Shown here one piece after another: positions 5,546 to 8,039 of a DNA stretch of 8,039 nucleotides. The first letter of the stretch is position 1, and each line of letters starts with the position of its first letter. The stretch is from JBEIUO01 sp964549785. GTDB lineage: Bacteria; Planctomycetota; Phycisphaerae; Phycisphaerales; UBA1924. The translations under genes and the position numbers were made by a program. Location of the stretch: positions 1 through 8,039 of the forward strand of contig CAZJXA010000154.1 in assembly GCA_964549785.1 (NCBI GenBank), read 5' to 3'. The notes beneath the pieces are model-generated. The model was not told the origin of the DNA, ran no database searches, and saw only the letters and a program-made list of their open reading frames with translations.

Positions 5546-7777
5546 TCACTCCACCTCCAACTCCGCCACGTACGAATCAAAGGCCGCCTGCGCCTTGTCC
5601 CGTGCCGCCTGCCCCGCCGCCACCTCGCTCACGATCGCCTCCATCCGAGTCTCCTGCTCGCCGAACTTCTGCATATACCGGCGGTACAGGTCGCTCTGGC
5701 GGTCGATCGAGTTCATGTTCTGACGCAGGCGGTCCTGATCGGCCGTAATCGTCTGGCGTTCCCGCTCCAGCGATTCGATTGTGCGCTGCGCCGCCGAGAT
5801 CGCGTTTTGCCGCTCCGCTGCCCCCTGTATGGCTTCCTGGACGGCCTTACTCGCCTTGCCGTTGGTGACGTACTGCGCGAACGTCCGAAGGTCGATCGTG
5901 GTGATCCCGTAGGCCGTACGGTCGGTCCGTTCTTCGACGATCTGGAGTTCCGCGGATTTGGCGGGCTCGATTGAGAGTTCAAACCGGTTCGTCACGTCGG
6001 TCTGTTCATCCGCCTTGGCCGGGGCCTTCAACTCCCACTGCCTGTCGCGCGGGTGCTCGACGATCAGCCGCCGCCCGCGTTTCGCATCCTTGTTCGCGAA
6101 CGTGTACGCCTGGGTGCGCCGTTGCAGCGAGACGAACTCCACCAGCCCCTTCACCACGCGAATTTTCTGGACCGTGCTCTCCGACGAATCGTTCCGGGTG
6201 TGCGAAACATCCAAATCAACCGCGTAGGCCAGCAGCCGCTTCTCACCCGCGCCCACCTGCCCGATCTGTGCATCGCCCGCGTACGCCCCACCGTCGTACA
6301 CGCTGATGGGACCGGGAATCAATTGCAACTTCGTGCTGTTCACCATCTCGACGCCACGCATCGGGTGCTTCGACCCATCGGCAGGGCTAAAGATGCTGAC
6401 GCGGCGGCCCTCAACGCCCGCGCCGATGATCGGCAACATGGCCGAGCGCTGCCGCGCCACCGTCACCGGGCTCTCCAGTTGATACTGGAAGACTTCCCCC
6501 ACTTCCATCGCCGCCGCCTGAACGCGGGCCGCATACGCGCCCATCTGCTCACCGCTCAGCGCGGGATCAAAGCCGACGGCCGACTCCGAAGTCGTCGCGC
6601 GAAGGTTGCCCCTCATTCTCGACGGCGCAGGCGACCCGGGAGCCATGGGGCCGCCGGCCTTACTGGCCCCGCGCGCATACCCGCCCTCCATCATCCCGTC
6701 GGAAGGCTCATCCCCGTCCCCATCCTCCTCCGCGGACGTCGCAACCCCGCCGCCCTCATACGCCCGCGGCATCACGCCCGGCACCGTGGGCACCGGAATC
6801 TGAGGCCGGAAGACGTACATCGGCTCGTACAAATCCATCTGGAAACTCACCGGCCGCCCCGAAACCAGTGCCAGCGCCACGTTGTTCCAGTCATCGTCCG
6901 TGGTGTTTTCGACGATCGCCCAGCCCTGCAACGTCAGGCCCTCTTTCGCCCCCGCGTCCGTCCCCTTCTGCCCTTCCGCCGCCGCATCCGGCAAGATCAA
7001 CCGATAACTGGTCTTCCACACCGGGGATTCCTGCACGTAACTCACCACGAGTTCGCGGGCGCCCTGCCCCGCGACCTGCACGTCCACCGTCTTGGTTCGA
7101 TCCGCCCGGTACTCGGCGAGGGCCGTCAAGGCCTTTTCCAACTCGCCCGCCAGCGCCTTGTCCAGGATCTCAAAACCCGTCACCGTCGTCAGATTGACCG
7201 ACTTCACACCCTTCTCCGTCAGCAGGTTGATCCAAGGCAGGTCAAAGACCGTGCTGCCCGCCGTGCCCGATCCCTGAAAGACCGTCGGCCGCTTCTCGAC
7301 ATTCAAGATCGTCCCGCTGACCGTGCCTTCGTTCGTCGTCAGGCTCACCTCTGTGCCGCGCAGCCGCTGCAAAAGTTCTCCCGCTGCGGGGCTGTCCGCG
7401 ATATCGACCCCGAAGGAACTCAGCCGTCGCGCCAGCGGCGCTTTGCTGCCGTAACTCACCCCCTGTATCTGTCCTTTCCCCGACAGGTCCAGGACCACCA
7501 TCGACTTTAGAATGTCGTTGATCTGGTCGGTCTGAAAACGCAACTGGATCGTCGCGTCGCCGTCCACCAGCCCCCGCCGCTCGAACGAGCCCACGCCCGA
7601 CCGGTACAGCGTGATCCGCCGGATCGGGAGTTCGCCCTGGGCTACGCCCCCTGCGACTCCGCCTGTCGCTTCCACGCCCCGAGCCGACTGGCCCGGCGCG
7701 GCGGTCATAGAAAGGGCAAGACCCGCGAGGGCGACCAGAATCGGAATCTTGATGAACTTGGGCAAGGGCGCGTGCAT
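5546..7777 (-). CDS. Exported DUF4139 domain-containing protein with C-terminal coiled coil
   Basis: The protein has 743 residues. It starts with a signal peptide (Lys7-Lys10, hydrophobic 11-25, cleavage probably at about 27-32), so it acts in the periplasm or at the cell surface. Residues 52-110 carry the typical N-terminal phrases ITLYRSGVGSFERRG and DQINDILKSMVVLDL. YVQESPVWKTSYRL (247-260) and GWAIVENTTDDDWNNVALAL (285-304) are the DUF4139 core. A long low-complexity insert rich in Gly, Asp, Glu, Pro, Ser and Met (about 335-400) interrupts it. The fold resumes at 410-640 (EVFQYQLESPVTVARQRSAM, 428-447). Residues about 643-735 form a predicted coiled coil with many Gln, Arg and Glu. The biochemical function of DUF4139 proteins is not known to me. 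The frame stays open to 7900, but the ATG at 7777 has GGGAG upstream and gives a clean signal peptide. It is the first gene of an operon with the DtxR-family regulator. Confidence 0.9.
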   Translation of the reverse strand: MHAPLPKFIKIPILVALAGLALSMTAAPGQSARGVEATGGVAGGVAQGELPIRRITLYRSGVGSFERRGLVDGDATIQLRFQTDQINDILKSMVVLDLSGKGQIQGVSYGSKAPLARRLSSFGVDIADSPAAGELLQRLRGTEVSLTTNEGTVSGTILNVEKRPTVFQGSGTAGSTVFDLPWINLLTEKGVKSVNLTTVTGFEILDKALAGELEKALTALAEYRADRTKTVDVQVAGQGARELVVSYVQESPVWKTSYRLILPDAAAEGQKGTDAGAKEGLTLQGWAIVENTTDDDWNNVALALVSGRPVSFQMDLYEPMYVFRPQIPVPTVPGVMPRAYEGGGVATSAEEDGDGDEPSDGMMEGGYARGASKAGGPMAPGSPAPSRMRGNLRATTSESAVGFDPALSGEQMGAYAARVQAAAMEVGEVFQYQLESPVTVARQRSAMLPIIGAGVEGRRVSIFSPADGSKHPMRGVEMVNSTKLQLIPGPISVYDGGAYAGDAQIGQVGAGEKRLLAYAVDLDVSHTRNDSSESTVQKIRVVKGLVEFVSLQRRTQAYTFANKDAKRGRRLIVEHPRDRQWELKAPAKADEQTDVTNRFELSIEPAKSAELQIVEERTDRTAYGITTIDLRTFAQYVTNGKASKAVQEAIQGAAERQNAISAAQRTIESLERERQTITADQDRLRQNMNSIDRQSDLYRRYMQKFGEQETRMEAIVSEVAAGQAARDKAQAAFDSYVAELEVE

Positions 7778-7786
7778 ATCGGAATT

Positions 7787-7791
7787 CTCCC
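7787..7791 (-). promoter_or_regulatory. Ribosome binding site of the DUF4139 gene
   Basis: GGGAG on the - strand, nine bases before the ATG at 7777. It decides against the longer frame to 7900, whose extra 41 residues would hide the signal peptide behind a polar N-terminus. Confidence 0.65.
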
Positions 7792-7943
7792 AGAAAAAGT
7801 CATCGAACGGCGAGCAGTGTACTTTACAGATTCCGCCCCATGGCGCGGGTTCCTCATCCTGTGACCGGCCCGTGACAATCGGGCATTTCGCGGGACCCAT
7901 TCGTCACCGTCCCCTTCTCAATCGACCGATGCTTACCGCTACC

Positions 7944-8039
7944 ATGACTGCTATGCAGACGCACCGCCGTTCAGCCCTCGCCAACGTCCTGATCGGCAGC
8001 CTCGCGGTTTTCGCCATTGGCTCGGCCTCTGCCCAATCT
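7944..8039 (+). CDS. N-terminus of an exported protein (3' truncated by window edge)
   Basis: Thirty-two codons are visible, with no stop before the edge. They encode a textbook signal peptide: positive QTHRR, a hydrophobic core ANVLIGSLAVFAIG, then SASA followed by Gln-Ser, with cleavage expected after ASA. In-frame ATGs occur at 7929, 7944 and 7953. None has a clear Shine-Dalgarno sequence, so the start is uncertain; 7953 gives the most compact n-region. The gene diverges from the DUF4139-DtxR operon across about 166 bases. The mature protein lies outside the window and cannot be identified. Confidence 0.6.
   Translation, partial: MTAMQTHRRSALANVLIGSLAVFAIGSASAQS

Noticed and set aside
6053..7510. 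485-residue open frame on the + strand, antisense to the DUF4139 gene
   Set aside because: Arg/His/Leu/Pro-rich with no recognisable family or start signal. The opposite strand carries a clear signal peptide, DUF4139 motifs and a ribosome binding site.
7861..7906. GTGAC direct copies and a distant GTCAC between the divergent genes
   Set aside because: Five-base words at irregular spacing in GC-rich DNA are expected by chance.
1..8039. Search for a multi-gene mobile, defence or biosynthetic system
   Set aside because: No transposase, integrase, nuclease, reverse transcriptase, synthetase or repeat array appears in any supported frame. The genes are transporters, a regulator, TspO and exported proteins.

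Overview
The window is GC-rich DNA, densely coding on both strands. It most likely comes from a planctomycete of the Phycisphaerae type. The main clue is a secreted protein ending in a Pro-Ala-Pro-Gly / hydrophobic / four-Arg tail, a PEP-CTERM-like sorting signal that is common in that group. Large exported proteins of unknown function fit the same picture. The assignment is an inference from these features; there is no rRNA or other phylogenetic marker here.

Left part, + strand (1-3197): the C-terminal 58 residues of an unidentified protein, then two multi-pass inner-membrane transporters. The first is a divergent member of the AbgT family (aminobenzoyl-glutamate uptake / drug efflux). The second is a clear SbtA-family sodium-dependent bicarbonate transporter, without its usual PII-like partner SbtB nearby. 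They are 130 bases apart, so co-transcription is possible but not shown.

Middle part, - strand (3243-4586): a TspO/MBR (tryptophan-rich sensory) membrane protein converges on sbtA. Upstream of it lies a small PEP-CTERM-like secreted protein. A strong hairpin between the two probably ends the PEP-CTERM transcript. The PEP-CTERM gene has a recognisable promoter, an approximately 74-base leader able to form two hairpins, and a good ribosome binding site. Two short inverted repeats lie just upstream of the promoter.

Right part, - strand (4826-7777): a two-gene operon. A large exported DUF4139 protein with a C-terminal coiled coil is followed after 9 bases by a DtxR/MntR-family metal-dependent regulator with an atypical set of metal ligands. 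Diverging from this operon, the first 32 codons of another exported protein begin at about 7944 and run off the window.

There are no tRNA or rRNA genes, insertion sequences, CRISPR arrays or phage genes. I see no multi-gene defence or biosynthetic system. The least explained items are the structured leader of the PEP-CTERM gene, the divergent AbgT substrate hairpins, and the same-frame junction between the DUF4139 and DtxR genes.
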